Assembly (NCBI GenBank): GCA_002070955.1
Contig: MWEK01000002.1
Location: forward strand, 153,956 to 217,955
DNA length: 64,000 bases
Direction: 5' to 3'
Origin: Planctomycetes bacterium ADurb.Bin069
GTDB lineage: Bacteria > Planctomycetota > UBA8108 > UBA8890 > UBA8898
Made by a program: the position numbers and the translations under genes
In this document: one piece after another, positions 45,020 through 55,025 of the stretch
Layout: the number at the start of each line of letters is the position of its first letter
How positions within the stretch are numbered: position 1 is the stretch's first letter
Notes under the pieces: model-generated
Told to the model about the DNA's origin: nothing
Seen by the model: only the letters and a program-made list of their open reading frames with translations
Database searches by the model: none

Positions 45020-45132
45020 CACGTCGCCTCGGGGTCTCTCCGTATCCACCTGCATAATGCGCGATCACGCATGCCCGGACCACGGCGCCGCCGCCCGCGC
45101 GGTCGCGAGCGGCGCGCCATGGCTTCTATCGT

Positions 45133-45162
45133 ATTGTACTCGGAACCGGAGCGCTTGTTTCA
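45133..45162 (-). promoter_or_regulatory. Possible promoter of the ECF sigma operon
   Basis: On the minus strand TGAAAC (45162-45157), an 18-base spacer and TACAAT (45138-45133). TGAAAC resembles -35 elements of many ECF-dependent promoters, which would fit autoregulation, but the -10 looks like sigma-70. Confidence 0.3.
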
Positions 45163-45216
45163 GCCCGGACGCTCGCCGCCCCCCAAGCCCGGGCCCGCCC
45201 CGTCCGATTCAAGAGT

Positions 45217-45633
45217 GTGCGGATCGAATGCCTTCCCGAAAAGACCGTCAGAGCCCGGCCCCGCCTCGCCTGCGCGAGAAGCGCGGCCGCGCTGGCGCTC
45301 CTCTGCGTCCTGGGCGCCTTTGGCCTCGGCGGCGGGGGCATCTTTGCGCCCCTGCGGCGGGAGACCACGATTCTCACCCTCTCGGGGATCGTCAACGCCG
45401 CTCCCCGGGGCGCGCCGCTTGCCGGCGCCTCCGTGGCCTCCGACCGGGATCTCTGTCTCACCGACGCCGGCGGGTTCTTCCGCCTGCGCGCCTCCCGGGG
45501 CGCTCCGGTCCTCATCCGAGCGCCCGGCTACGAACCGCTCAGACTCGCCGCCTCCGGAGAACAGCCGCGCTTCGTGCTCCTCTTCCCCGAAGCCCCGGCG
45601 CGGGAAGAAGAGACCACGGGTTCGGAAAATTGA
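45217..45633 (+). CDS. Exported carboxypeptidase-regulatory-like domain protein
   Basis: A 138-aa protein with one N-terminal membrane or signal segment (ALALLCVLGAFGLGGGG). A single beta-sandwich follows, of the carboxypeptidase-regulatory (CarboxypepD_reg) type (LTLSGIVNAAPRGAPLAGASV, DAGGFFRLRA). It is a likely small periplasmic or surface protein of unknown role. The start is tentatively GTG 45217; no strong ribosome site is seen. It is divergent from the sigma operon and convergent with the cardiolipin synthase gene. Confidence 0.6.
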   Translation: MRIECLPEKTVRARPRLACARSAAALALLCVLGAFGLGGGGIFAPLRRETTILTLSGIVNAAPRGAPLAGASVASDRDLCLTDAGGFFRLRASRGAPVLIRAPGYEPLRLAASGEQPRFVLLFPEAPAREEETTGSEN

Positions 45634-45663
45634 CCGCCCGGGACGGAACCTCGGCGCGGACGG

Positions 45664-47112
45664 CTAGAGGTAGGGAGAGAACAGCCGCGCCACCCCGTCC
45701 CGGAGCTTGACGGGCAGGGGCCGCCCGTCCACGTCGGCCATGCCCACCGGGCGGGAGCGCGCGATGACCGACCGGCACCGCGCGGCGAGCGCCGCGGCCA
45801 GCGCGCGGTCGTAGCACTCCACGTTGAACTCGAAGTTGAGGCGCAGGCTGCGCGGATCCCAGTTGGCGGAGCCCAGCAGCGTCCACGCATCGTCGACCAG
45901 CATGAGCTTGCCGTGGTCGAAAGGCGGCGGCGAGCGCCAGACCCGGCAGCCCCGTTGGATAAGCTGCCACAGGAGCGCCGTGGAAGCCCACTTCACCATC
46001 TTGAGGTTGTTCACCTCCGGTAGGACGATGTCGACGCCGACGCCCCGCATCGCGGCCACGTTCAGGGCGGTGATCAGCGCGGCATCCGGCAGAAAGTAGG
46101 GCGTGACGACGATGATGGAGCGCTGCGCGCAGGCGATGGCGCCGTGGATCGCGAGGCGCAGCTTCTCGAAATCCTCGTCCGGTCCGTCGGGAATGCCGCG
46201 CGCCACGGCGGGGCCGTCCGCCGGCGTCTCCGAGAACCAGGGCTCTCCCTCCAGGACCTCGCCGGTCGTGAACTCCCAGTCCTCGGCGAACATCGCCTGC
46301 AACTGGCGAACGATCGGCCCGGTGAGGCGGAAATGGATGTCCCTGATGGGATCCCGCGCCCTGAATTCGAGGCAGTTGCCCTCGCTGATGTTCATCCCCC
46401 CGGTGAAGCCGGTCGCCCCGTCCACCACCATGATCTTCCGGTGCAGGCGCAGGTTGAAGTACCGGAAGCGCCAAGGGATCAGGGTATGCATGAACCCCAC
46501 GATGGGGAAGCCGGCGCGGCGGGCCGTCCACGGAATCGGCGGCCAGCCGTAGCGCGCCCCCACATCGTCCACGAGCACGCGCACCGCCACGCCCCGTTTC
46601 GCCGCGCGCGCCAACGCCGCCAGGAACCGCCGCCCCGCCCGGTCGTAGTTGAAGATATACGTGCACAGGGTGATGGATCGCGACGCGCCCTCGATGGCCT
46701 GGAGCATGGCCGGATAGGCTTCATCGCCGTTCTCCAGGGGCTCGACGCGGTTCCCGGCGACGAGGGAACGCTTCGTCACGTCGCCGACGAGCTGCGCCAG
46801 CGAGGCCAGGTGGCCGCCTTCGGGACCGCAGGCCGCCGAAAACGCCTCGGCGGAGCATTCGGGCAGGACCTCCTGAGGCTCCGGGTGCGGCCGCTGCGCC
46901 CGCAGGGAGCGCGCCTTCCGCTGGATGCGGTTGATGCCGAGCCACAGGTAAAGCAGCGTGCCCGCGATCGGGACGAGCCAGATCAGCCCGACCCAACCCA
47001 CCGCGGCGCGGCTGTCGCGCTTGTGCAGCACGGCGTGGGCCGAAGCGGCGGCGGACACGGCGATGTCCAACGCCGCGGTGGCATAGGGCCAGAGGGCGCC
47101 AATGTCGTCCAT
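45664..47112 (-). CDS. Cardiolipin synthase (phospholipase D family)
   Basis: A 482-aa inner-membrane enzyme that condenses phosphatidylglycerol into cardiolipin. Two N-terminal membrane segments (residues 10-60, VGWVGLIWLVPIAGTLLYLW) precede two HKD motifs: LHRKIMVVDGATGFTGG and FDHGKLMLVDDAWTLLGSAN. Length and layout match the ClsA group. It starts at ATG 47112, 45 bases downstream of the transketolase stop, and may share that transcript. Confidence 0.93.
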   Translation of the reverse strand: MDDIGALWPYATAALDIAVSAAASAHAVLHKRDSRAAVGWVGLIWLVPIAGTLLYLWLGINRIQRKARSLRAQRPHPEPQEVLPECSAEAFSAACGPEGGHLASLAQLVGDVTKRSLVAGNRVEPLENGDEAYPAMLQAIEGASRSITLCTYIFNYDRAGRRFLAALARAAKRGVAVRVLVDDVGARYGWPPIPWTARRAGFPIVGFMHTLIPWRFRYFNLRLHRKIMVVDGATGFTGGMNISEGNCLEFRARDPIRDIHFRLTGPIVRQLQAMFAEDWEFTTGEVLEGEPWFSETPADGPAVARGIPDGPDEDFEKLRLAIHGAIACAQRSIIVVTPYFLPDAALITALNVAAMRGVGVDIVLPEVNNLKMVKWASTALLWQLIQRGCRVWRSPPPFDHGKLMLVDDAWTLLGSANWDPRSLRLNFEFNVECYDRALAAALAARCRSVIARSRPVGMADVDGRPLPVKLRDGVARLFSPYL

Positions 47113-47157
47113 GCCGTCACCAGCCCGCCGTTTCCGCCGGACGCCCGTCCAAGTCGG

Positions 47158-49146
47158 TCATTTCGCCCGCGCAAGCTCCGCCGCCAAATGCTGCGGCGTG
47201 AACCCGAACTCCTCGGCGAGCTTCTTGAACGGCGCCGAGGCGCCGAAGCGCTCGATCGTCAGGTAGACGCCGTCCTTCCCCGCGAAACGCTCCCAACCCT
47301 GGCGCACGCCGGTCTCCACCGCCGCGCAACGCGCGCCCGCGGGAAAAACCGATTCCCGGTAAGCGGCGTCCTGCCTGAGGAAGAGCTCCCAACAGGGCAT
47401 GCTGACCACGCGGATGCGCGCGCCCTCCCGGCGCAGGATCTCCGCCGCCTCCAGGCACAGGTGCACCTCGCTGCCGCTCCCCACGAGAATCCAGTCCCAC
47501 GGCGCGGCATCGTCGCTCAGGACGTAGGCGCCCTTGTAGACCCCCTCGGCGGGGGCGTACTTCGTCCGGTCCAGCGTCGCCAGGTTCTGCCGCGTGAGGC
47601 AGAGCGCCGCGGGACCGTCGCGGCGCCTGAGCGCATGGAGCCAGGCGCAGGCCGTCTCGTTCGCGTCGGCCGGCCGGAGGACATCGAGGTTCGGGATGGC
47701 CCGGAGGGCCGCGATCTGCTCGACGGGCTGATGCGTCGGGCCGTCTTCGCCGACGAAGATCGAATCGTGCGTGAAGACGTAGACCACCGGAAGCCCCATC
47801 ATCGCCGCCAGCCTGATGGGCGGGCGCATGTAATCGGAGAACACCAAGAACGTGCCGCCGTAGGGCCGGAAGCCGCCGTGCAGCGCCAGTCCGTTCATCA
47901 CCGCGCCCATGGCGTGCTCCCTGACGCCGAAATGGAAGTTGCGCCCGGCGAAGTCGCCGCGGCGGATGGAGCCGCCGTCCTTGATAAAGGTGTTGTTGGA
48001 TGGCGCCAGATCCGCCGATCCCCCCACCAAGCCCGGTATTTTCGCGGCCAGGGCGTTCAGGACCAGGCCCGAGGACGCGCGCGTGGCGATGCCCTTCCCG
48101 ACCTCGAAGACCGGGAGGGCCGCCTCCAGATCCGCGGGCATCTCCCGGGCCAGGAAGCGCTCGAAGGCCTCGGCCCGCCCGGGCTCCTCGGCCTTGTACG
48201 CGGCGTACATCGCTTCCCAGGCCTCCCTGGCGCGCCGGAGCCTGCGCCCCAGCCGCGTGAACCAGCCCCGAACCTCCTCGGGCACGTAGAACTGCTGATC
48301 CGGCGGCAGGCCGCAGGCTTGCTTCGCCGCGCGGATCTCGTCCTCGCCCAGCGGGGCGCCGTGGGCATCGTGGGTGTCTTGCTTGGTGGGCGCGCCGTAG
48401 GCGATGTGCGTCTTGCAGATAATGAGGTGGGGCTTGTCGGCGTTCTTCTGCGCGCGCCTGATCGCGGCGCCCACTTGCGCGCGATCGTGACCGTTCACCG
48501 CGGCGACGCGCCAGCCGTAGGCCTTGAACCGCGCGCCCACATCCTCGCTGAAGGCGAGCTCGGTCTTCCCCTCGATCGTGATACCGTTGTCGTCGTACAG
48601 GACGATGAGCTTCCCGAGGCCCAGGTGCCCGGCCAGGGACGCGGCCTCGGCGGCGACGCCTTCCATCATGCAGCCGTCGCCCGCGATCGCGTAGGTCCGG
48701 TGGTCGATGAGGACATACTTCTCGGTGTTGAAGCGCGCGGCCATCATGCGCTCGGCGATGGCCATGCCCACCGCGTTGGCGAAACCCTGTCCCAAGGGGC
48801 CCGTCGTCGTCTCGATGCCGGGCGCGTGGCCGTACTCCGGGTGGCCCGCGGTGCGGCTGCCCCACTGCCGGAAGTTTTTCAGGTCTTCCAGGGACAGATC
48901 GTAGCCGCAGAGGTGGAGGAGCCCGTAGAGCAGCATCGAGCCGTGCCCCGCCGACAGGACGAAGCGGTCGCGGTCAGGCCATTCCGGCGCGGCCGGGTCG
49001 TGCCGCAGGAACTTGGTCCACAGGGCGAAGGCCGCATCGGCCATGCCCATGGGCATGCCGGGGTGCCCCGAATTCGCTTTCTGGACGCCGTCGGCCGCCA
49101 GGAAACGGATGGTGTCCACCGCCATGCGTTCGATTTCTTTGCTCAT
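47158..49146 (-). CDS. tkt: Transketolase
   Basis: A thiamine-diphosphate enzyme of the pentose phosphate pathway that moves two-carbon units between sugar phosphates. The 662-aa chain has the TPP motif ([10 protein letters not shown] to DDNGITI), [11 protein letters not shown], the pyrimidine-domain [17 protein letters not shown] and the C-terminal domain. ATG 49146 overlaps the stop of the kinase-nucleotidyltransferase gene (ATGA). Coupling to that sugar-nucleotide gene suggests supply of a C5 or C7 sugar phosphate. Confidence 0.96.
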   Translation of the reverse strand: MSKEIERMAVDTIRFLAADGVQKANSGHPGMPMGMADAAFALWTKFLRHDPAAPEWPDRDRFVLSAGHGSMLLYGLLHLCGYDLSLEDLKNFRQWGSRTAGHPEYGHAPGIETTTGPLGQGFANAVGMAIAERMMAARFNTEKYVLIDHRTYAIAGDGCMMEGVAAEAASLAGHLGLGKLIVLYDDNGITIEGKTELAFSEDVGARFKAYGWRVAAVNGHDRAQVGAAIRRAQKNADKPHLIICKTHIAYGAPTKQDTHDAHGAPLGEDEIRAAKQACGLPPDQQFYVPEEVRGWFTRLGRRLRRAREAWEAMYAAYKAEEPGRAEAFERFLAREMPADLEAALPVFEVGKGIATRASSGLVLNALAAKIPGLVGGSADLAPSNNTFIKDGGSIRRGDFAGRNFHFGVREHAMGAVMNGLALHGGFRPYGGTFLVFSDYMRPPIRLAAMMGLPVVYVFTHDSIFVGEDGPTHQPVEQIAALRAIPNLDVLRPADANETACAWLHALRRRDGPAALCLTRQNLATLDRTKYAPAEGVYKGAYVLSDDAAPWDWILVGSGSEVHLCLEAAEILRREGARIRVVSMPCWELFLRQDAAYRESVFPAGARCAAVETGVRQGWERFAGKDGVYLTIERFGASAPFKKLAEEFGFTPQHLAAELARAK

Positions 49147-51092
49147 TGCCGTCCCCTTCTGTTCCTGCGCGCGGCGGAGCCGCGAAACGCCTTCAGCGCG
49201 GCCAGGTAGCCGTCCGGGAAGCCGACGTCGTAGCTCTCGCCGTCGACGACGTACCCGAGGCAGCCCTCGCGGGCGCGCATGATGTCCAGGGCCGCGGTCA
49301 GTTCGAACCGGCCCGCGTTGTCCAATCCTTGGGTAATGACCGTCTCCAGGTGCCCGAAGACCTCGCTCCCCAACACGTAGAGCCCGAAAAAGCCCAGATA
49401 GCTCCCCTCGGGCAGGCCCGGCATGCGTAGGCGCTCGCGCGCCTCCAGCACGCTCGGCTTCTCCACCGCGTCCGTGATCTCGAGCAGCCGGCCCTCCTCG
49501 ACCCACGCCCCGGAGACGATGCCCGTCGTCGCGAGCGCCTTCTCGGACACGACCTTGACGCCGATGACGCTGCGCTGGGCGCGGGCGAAGACATCGAGGA
49601 GCTGCTCGGTGCACGAGCGGTCCTCGCGCGAGCGGTACACGTGGTCGCCGAGGAACAGGACGAAGGGATGCGGGCCGACGCGCTCGCGGGCGCAAAACAC
49701 CGCGCGCCCGATCCCCTGCGGACGTTCCTGCGACACCAAGCGGACGCCGCGGCCGAGGGCGGGCACGCGCTGTTCGTAAGGCTTCTGGTCAGGCCCGAGG
49801 CGGTGCGCCTGCTCCGGCGCCACGGGGTCGCGCAAGAAGCTCTCAAGCTGCGACCGGTCCTCGGGGCGCACGACGACGGTGATGTCCTCCAGGCCGCACG
49901 CGCCGGCTTCCTCGAGGTTGCAGAGCAGCACGGGCTTGGCCACGCCCCGGCGGTCCACGATGGGGAACAGCTCCTTCTGGACGACCTTCGAGGCCGGAAA
50001 AAGCTCGACGCCGAAGCCCACCGCGGGGATGACGGCGCGCGCGACGGCCTGCGCCGGCTGGATGTCGAGCGGCACGCAGTCCATGCCCAGCCCTTCCCTG
50101 ATGAGCGCCGCGGCCAGGTCGCGCTCCTCGGGGCCGCGGCACAGGATCTGCGCGGCGCCGTCGCCCTGAGAGCCCACGCCCTTGCCGCCGAGGACGAGGC
50201 ATCCCAGCGGCGCGTATCCCAGCAACTCGTGCAGGCGCGGCGCGGCTAGTTCCTCCGGGCAGGAGGGGCCGAGGCGCGCGTCGAAAAGCTCTTGGGCCTC
50301 CCGCATGAGCCGCCCCAGCTCCGGAGCGTCGCCGGCCTCGATGGCCGCGGCCGCCGCGTGCACGATCCGCCGGTTGATCGGGCCGAGATACTCCTGCACC
50401 GCTTCATCGCGCGGCGTGCGCGCGAAGGGGTACGAGCGGCTGAGATCGCTGAGAATTCTGACGGTGTCCTTGATGCCCTTCAGGTCCACAATGAGGAAGT
50501 GGAACCGGCCGCCCGCGCTCAGCTCGCGCACCGCGACCATGTCCTGGTCAAAGGCCATCAGCAGCGGCCGGCGCCCGAAGGCGCAGCCTTGGTCCATGCG
50601 GCCGCAGCGGGACGGCGTCGTGATCTCGCCGCGGTAGGCCAGGTCCATCTCGCCCCGCACCGTCAGACGCAGGTCGTAGAGGCGGTTGAAGGCGCGCGCG
50701 ACGAGGACGCAAATCGCGGCGGAACTGGACAAACCCTTCTTGATGGGCAGGTCCGTGCGGTGGTTGTCGATGGCGAGGCCCCCCACCCGCCAGTTGGTGC
50801 GCACCTGGTAGGCCACGCCCGCGGCGTAGCTGAAGAACCCGCCCGCCTGCGCCTCGGCGAGCAGCGCCTCGGGGCGCATGTCCGCGCTCCACGTCCGCTC
50901 CGTGCCGTCCGGGAGCACCGAGCGCAGAACGAGCTTCCCGGCGTCCGGCGTCGCGCGCGCGTGCAGCCCCTGGTTGGTCCCCGCGATGATGGCGCAGCCC
51001 TTCTCCAGGGCGGAATTCTGGCGCCTGTGGCCCGCGGCCCAATCCGAATGCTCGCCGAACAGACAGATTCTCCCGGGGACGAACAGCTCCAC
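49143..51092 (-). CDS. GHMP sugar kinase fused to a GalU-like nucleotidyltransferase
   Basis: A 649-aa fusion. Residues 1-330 are a GHMP kinase ([12 protein letters not shown] at 7-18, the ATP loop [13 protein letters not shown] at 118-130, and [15 protein letters not shown] at 301-315). Residues 352-640 resemble GalU-type UTP-sugar-1-phosphate uridylyltransferases: [33 protein letters not shown] (metal-site Asp 483) and [17 protein letters not shown]. The GalU signature G-x-G-T-R is G-F-G-V-E here, so the conserved Arg is gone. A kinase plus nucleotidyltransferase would turn a free sugar into a nucleotide sugar, like the bacterial fucose enzyme FKP. Which sugar is unknown. GTG 51092 has AAGGAG eight bases upstream. 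Confidence 0.8.
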   Translation of the reverse strand: MELFVPGRICLFGEHSDWAAGHRRQNSALEKGCAIIAGTNQGLHARATPDAGKLVLRSVLPDGTERTWSADMRPEALLAEAQAGGFFSYAAGVAYQVRTNWRVGGLAIDNHRTDLPIKKGLSSSAAICVLVARAFNRLYDLRLTVRGEMDLAYRGEITTPSRCGRMDQGCAFGRRPLLMAFDQDMVAVRELSAGGRFHFLIVDLKGIKDTVRILSDLSRSYPFARTPRDEAVQEYLGPINRRIVHAAAAAIEAGDAPELGRLMREAQELFDARLGPSCPEELAAPRLHELLGYAPLGCLVLGGKGVGSQGDGAAQILCRGPEERDLAAALIREGLGMDCVPLDIQPAQAVARAVIPAVGFGVELFPASKVVQKELFPIVDRRGVAKPVLLCNLEEAGACGLEDITVVVRPEDRSQLESFLRDPVAPEQAHRLGPDQKPYEQRVPALGRGVRLVSQERPQGIGRAVFCARERVGPHPFVLFLGDHVYRSREDRSCTEQLLDVFARAQRSVIGVKVVSEKALATTGIVSGAWVEEGRLLEITDAVEKPSVLEARERLRMPGLPEGSYLGFFGLYVLGSEVFGHLETVITQGLDNAGRFELTAALDIMRAREGCLGYVVDGESYDVGFPDGYLAALKAFRGSAARRNRRGRQ

Positions 51093-51168
51093 GCGTGCGA
51101 CTCCTTGCCCGCGGCAGTGCGGAGAAGTTAGAAACTACCACACGCGGCGCGGGCGAACAAGACCGGGC

Positions 51169-53550
51169 TCAGCACTGGGAAAAACCGCACCCGTGGCACA
51201 CGACGCAGCCCTCGGCGAAATCGAGCACGTTGTTGCACTCCGGGCACTTCACCCGGAACGTCGTGGCGCCGTTGTCGTGGCCGATCTTCTTCCGCTCCTT
51301 GAGCGACTCCTCCAGGGGCCCCATGTCGAATTGGCCGAGGAGCAGCTTCTCCAGGCCGAACTTCTTCTTGAGGAAGAGGTACTTCTGGATGGCCTTGGCC
51401 AGACCGTCGGCCAGGGACATGATGCGGCCGGCGCGGGAGGGCACCGAGAGGCTCGACCCAATGCCGTCGAGCTGCTCGACGACATCCTCGATCCTGCCGT
51501 TGCACCGCAGGAACAGGCTCGTCAGGCGGCACACGGCCTCCAGGTCCGAGTTGGCCACATCGCCGCCCCGCCCCAGTTGGGCGAAGAGCTCGCGCTCCCG
51601 GCCCGTGCGCGGCTCCACCGTGATCTTGACGTGCATGTTCCCGAAGGGCGTGATCTGCCTGACCCTGAGGGAACTCATGATCTCCGGCAGCCTGAGGGGC
51701 TTGAGCCGTTCGGGCAGCGCGTCCTTGTCCTCGGGCTTCCGGCCCTTCTTGGTCAAGGTCATGGGCTGGAGCTCGCGGCTCCCGTCGCGGTACACGGTCA
51801 CGCCCTTGACGTGTTCTTGGTGCGCCAGGAGGTAGAGCCGGCGCACATCCTCCCGAGTGGCCTCGCGGGGGAAGTTGATGGTCTTGGAGATCGACGCGTC
51901 GCAGTGGCGTTGGAACGCCGCCTGCATGCGCACGTGCCACTCCGGGCTGACGTCGTGCGCCGTGACGAAGACGCGCCGCACTTCCTCGGGGATGCCTTCC
52001 ACGCCCTTCAGCGAGCCCTTCTCGGCCAACTCCTCCACCAGGCCGGGGCGCAGGAAGCCCCGCTCGGTGGCCGCGGCCATGAACTGCCGGTTGACTTCCG
52101 GCAGGCGCTTGCCGTCGAGAACCTGGCGCCAGAAGGCGACGCTGAACAAGGGCTCGATGCCCCCCGAGCAGTCGGCGATGATGGAGATCGTGCCCGTGGG
52201 CGCGATCGTTGTCGTCGCCGCGTTGCGCATCGGCCGGCCCCGCTGCTCCCAGACGCTGCCCGGGAAGTTCGGGAAGACGCCGCGCTGGGCCGCGAGCGCC
52301 TCGCTGGCGGCATGCGACTCCTCGTTGACGAACTCCATGAGCTCCTCGGCGAAGCGGAGCGCCGCTTCCGAGTTGTAGGGGATGCCCAGGGCGAACAAGG
52401 CATCGGCGAATCCCATGATCCCCAAACCGATCTTGCGGTTCCCGCGGGTGATCTTCTCGATCTCCGCCAGGGGATAGCGGTTCACGTCGATGACGTTGTC
52501 CAGGAAGCGCACGGCGAGTTTGACCGTGCCGCGCAGGGCCTCGTAGTCCACGGCGGCGTCGCCCGCCGCGCGGCGCACGAACTTGGCCAGGTTGATGCTG
52601 CCCAGGTTGCAGGATTCGTAGGGCAGGAGCGGTTGCTCGCCGCAGGGGTTCGTGGCCTCGATCTCGCCCACGGCCGGGGTCGGATTGTCCCGATTCATGC
52701 GGTCGATGAAGATCACGCCCGGCTCGCCGCTCTCCCAGGCGCGGTCCACGATGAGGTCGAAGATCTCGCGGCGCGTCCAGGGCGCGCCATCTTCCTTGGC
52801 CAGAGCCTTCTCCTCGCCGTTGCGCGGATTGACGACGACGTGGGCGCCATCGGGCTCCTTGAGCAGCCCCTCCATGAAGGCGTCGGTGACGGCGACCGAC
52901 AAGTTGAAGTTGGTCAGGGCCGCCTTGTCTTCCTTGGCCCGAATGAACGCGACGATGTCGGGGTGGTCGACGCGCATGACGCCCATGTTGGCGCCGCGCC
53001 GAAAGGCGCCCTGCTGGATCGCATCGGTCGCCCGGGAGAACACGTTCAGGAAGGAGAGGGGGCCCGAGGTCGTGCCGCCGCTGGAGCGGACGATGTCGCC
53101 GGCCGGCCGCAGCCGGCTGAAGGAGAACCCGGTGCCGCCGCCGGCCTTCTGGATCAGCGCGGCGTGGTGCACGGAGCTGAAGATCCCGTCGATGCTGTCC
53201 TCGACCGGCAGGACGAAGCACGCGCTCAACATGCCCAGGCGGCGGCCCGCGTTCATGAGGGTCGGGGAGTTCGGCATGAACCTTCCGGTGGCGAGCTGAT
53301 CGTAGAACTGCTCCTCGACCTCCTCCCGTCCGGCGGTCGAGAGGCCATAGTGCGCCTCGGCCGATGCGATCGCCCGGGCGACGCGCCGGAAGAGTTCCTC
53401 GGGCGTCTCGATAACCTCGCCGCGCTCGTTCTTCCTCAGGTAGCGGGCCCGCAGCACCTCGTGCGCGTTCGGCGACAGATTCAGGCTCGCGCGCGCGCCC
53501 CGCTCCCCGGCGGCCGCATCCGGCCGGCTGTCAGCATCCATCTTCTCCAT
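51169..53550 (-). CDS. nrdJ: Class II (adenosylcobalamin-dependent) ribonucleotide reductase
   Basis: Reduces ribonucleotides to deoxyribonucleotides with B12 as radical source, with or without oxygen. The 793-aa chain has the active-site N301, C303 and E305 (NPCGEQ), the redox pair C111 and C314, and the allosteric-domain glycine run IQKAGGGTGFSFSRL. Spacings match Thermotoga NrdJ. The C-terminus carries zinc-ribbon-like cysteines (CPECNN, CVVCHGCGFSQC) used for re-reduction. ATG 53550 has GAGG upstream. No nrdB or activase gene is nearby, as expected for class II. Confidence 0.96.
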   Translation of the reverse strand: MEKMDADSRPDAAAGERGARASLNLSPNAHEVLRARYLRKNERGEVIETPEELFRRVARAIASAEAHYGLSTAGREEVEEQFYDQLATGRFMPNSPTLMNAGRRLGMLSACFVLPVEDSIDGIFSSVHHAALIQKAGGGTGFSFSRLRPAGDIVRSSGGTTSGPLSFLNVFSRATDAIQQGAFRRGANMGVMRVDHPDIVAFIRAKEDKAALTNFNLSVAVTDAFMEGLLKEPDGAHVVVNPRNGEEKALAKEDGAPWTRREIFDLIVDRAWESGEPGVIFIDRMNRDNPTPAVGEIEATNPCGEQPLLPYESCNLGSINLAKFVRRAAGDAAVDYEALRGTVKLAVRFLDNVIDVNRYPLAEIEKITRGNRKIGLGIMGFADALFALGIPYNSEAALRFAEELMEFVNEESHAASEALAAQRGVFPNFPGSVWEQRGRPMRNAATTTIAPTGTISIIADCSGGIEPLFSVAFWRQVLDGKRLPEVNRQFMAAATERGFLRPGLVEELAEKGSLKGVEGIPEEVRRVFVTAHDVSPEWHVRMQAAFQRHCDASISKTINFPREATREDVRRLYLLAHQEHVKGVTVYRDGSRELQPMTLTKKGRKPEDKDALPERLKPLRLPEIMSSLRVRQITPFGNMHVKITVEPRTGRERELFAQLGRGGDVANSDLEAVCRLTSLFLRCNGRIEDVVEQLDGIGSSLSVPSRAGRIMSLADGLAKAIQKYLFLKKKFGLEKLLLGQFDMGPLEESLKERKKIGHDNGATTFRVKCPECNNVLDFAEGCVVCHGCGFSQC

Positions 53551-53579
53551 GGAGGGCCTCTAATGGAAGATTATATGGC

Positions 53580-53632
53580 AAAAAACGCCGCCTGCCTCCA
53601 CCGCGCCCTACCGCGGGTAGAGGCAACGGCGG
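53580..53632 (-). terminator. Intrinsic terminator between the efflux operon and nrdJ
   Basis: On the minus strand CCGCC and TGCCTC pair with GAGGCA and GGCGG (arms 53632-53620 and 53598-53588, with a 2-base bulge), then CG, then six T (53585-53580). It lies 122 bases after the stop of the MacB-like gene. The nrdJ promoter start falls inside the first arm, so nrdJ transcripts would lack part of the stem. Confidence 0.6.
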
Positions 53633-53661
53633 ATTATAGGCACGACCCCTGGGGGATGCAA
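53633..53661 (-). promoter_or_regulatory. Probable sigma-70 promoter of nrdJ
   Basis: On the minus strand TTGCAT (53661-53656), a 17-base spacer and a perfect TATAAT (53638-53633). The start is near 53626. A second perfect TATAAT at 53575-53570 with a poor -35 lies closer to the gene. Confidence 0.6.
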
Positions 53662-53707
53662 GAGGGATTCGGGCGCCGACACGTAATGAATTCTATGCAA
53701 TATATTA

Positions 53708-53722
53708 TTAGGTAAAACCTAA
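53708..53722. promoter_or_regulatory. Palindromic operator-like site upstream of nrdJ
   Basis: TTAGGTAAAACCTAA is a perfect inverted repeat (TTAGGT/ACCTAA, 3-base centre) about 46 bases upstream of the nrdJ -35. The half-site resembles those of DtxR/MntR-type metal regulators, though the spacing differs. It lies in an unusually AT-rich patch (53690-53730). Confidence 0.4.
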
Positions 53723-53753
53723 CTCAATCGGCGGGGCCGCGGGCCGCGCGGGG

Positions 53754-55025
53754 CTACTCGTGCCGGAGCGCCTCGATCGGGTCGAGCGCCGCCGCCCGGC
53801 GCGCCGGGTAGATCCCGAAGATCAGCCCCACGGAAACCGAGATGCAGAAGCTCAGGAGCAGGCTCGTCAGCGTGACGATGGTGCGCATGCCGGCCATGTG
53901 CTGGACGAGCAAGGGAATCGAGATGCCGAGGAACAGGCCGAAGAGCCCGCCCGAGGTGGAAAGGACGATGGTCTCCACCAGAAACTGGACGACAATGTCC
54001 TGCCGCCGCGCTCCGAGCGCCCGGCGGATGCCGATCTCGCGGGTGCGCTCCGTCACGCTCGCCAGCATGATGTTCATGATGCCGATGCCCCCCACCAGGA
54101 GCGAGATGGCGGCGATAGACCCCAGCACGATTTGGAAAATGCGCTGCGTGCGCTCCGCCTGGCGCAACAGCTCCAGGGGCACGACCACCTCGTAGTCCTG
54201 CTTGGCGTGGTTCCGGCTCAGGATGTGGCGGATCGAGTTCGCCGACGGCTCGACTTGGGCGACGTCGCTCACGTTGACGATGACCTGGTGCAGTTCCACG
54301 CGCTCGGCCTCCATGGAGCCCGAGCTGCGCCGGATCAGCACATCGCCCTGGGTGTTGATCATCGTCCCCAGGGGCAGGTAGACATCGCGGTTGCGGTCCT
54401 CGGCGGCGACGCCCGACCCGGCGCCCGTCGCGCCGCCGCCCACGGACATCACGCCGATGATGCGGAAGAAGTCCATGCCGATCTGTATGTCCCGCCCCAG
54501 GGGATCCTCGACGGGGAAGAGTTTACCCTTGATCGTCGCGCCGATGACGCAGACCGGCTCCTCGTCATCGAGCGGGGCGAGGAAGCGCCCCGCGTCTAGG
54601 CTCGCGTTCACGGCCTTCAGGAATTCGGGGGATGTGCCCACGATGCGCGCGTCGATGGCCGTCTCGCCGAAGCGCGCCTCCTGGCGCGTGATGCGCGCCG
54701 GCACGCCGCCCCGGACCGTGGGCACCGTCTGGCGGATCTGCGCCAGATCGTCGTACTTCAGTCCGTACTCGATGACCTGCTCGTTCGCGACGTTCATGCT
54801 GCGGTCCTCGGGCGGCTTGACGCTCCTCAGGATGATGTTGTCGCTTCCCAGGCGCTTGATCTCCTGCTCCTGCTCCCACCTGGCGCCCTCGCCGATACTG
54901 AGCATGGCGATGACCGAGGACACGCCGAACACGATGCCGAGCACCGTCAGCGACGACCTGAGCTTGTGGAGCATCAGGCTCTTGGATCCCAGCCGCACCG
55001 TTCTGAGGACCCTATGCAACCACAT
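53754..55025 (-). CDS. MacB-like ABC transporter permease
   Basis: A 423-aa inner-membrane protein with one helix near the N-terminus ([20 protein letters not shown]), a large periplasmic MacB-type domain (about residues 45-270), and three C-terminal FtsX helices. As in MacB, it couples ATP hydrolysis in the cytoplasm to substrate movement from the periplasm into a TolC channel. Here the ATPase is a separate protein whose 3' end overlaps this gene by 14 bases. ATG 55025 has GGAGGGG upstream. It is the last gene of the efflux operon. Confidence 0.9.
   Translation of the reverse strand: MWLHRVLRTVRLGSKSLMLHKLRSSLTVLGIVFGVSSVIAMLSIGEGARWEQEQEIKRLGSDNIILRSVKPPEDRSMNVANEQVIEYGLKYDDLAQIRQTVPTVRGGVPARITRQEARFGETAIDARIVGTSPEFLKAVNASLDAGRFLAPLDDEEPVCVIGATIKGKLFPVEDPLGRDIQIGMDFFRIIGVMSVGGGATGAGSGVAAEDRNRDVYLPLGTMINTQGDVLIRRSSGSMEAERVELHQVIVNVSDVAQVEPSANSIRHILSRNHAKQDYEVVVPLELLRQAERTQRIFQIVLGSIAAISLLVGGIGIMNIMLASVTERTREIGIRRALGARRQDIVVQFLVETIVLSTSGGLFGLFLGISIPLLVQHMAGMRTIVTLTSLLLSFCISVSVGLIFGIYPARRAAALDPIEALRHE

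Noticed and set aside
46144..49209. 1021-codon plus-strand open frame opposite cardiolipin synthase and transketolase
   Set aside because: It spans two well-supported minus-strand genes and has no protein-like motifs.
50878..53715. 945-codon plus-strand open frame opposite nrdJ
   Set aside because: Antisense shadow of a conserved class II ribonucleotide reductase.
53551..53753. Cobalamin riboswitch before nrdJ
   Set aside because: No B12-box-like conserved core was found and the leader from the predicted start is only about 75 bases.
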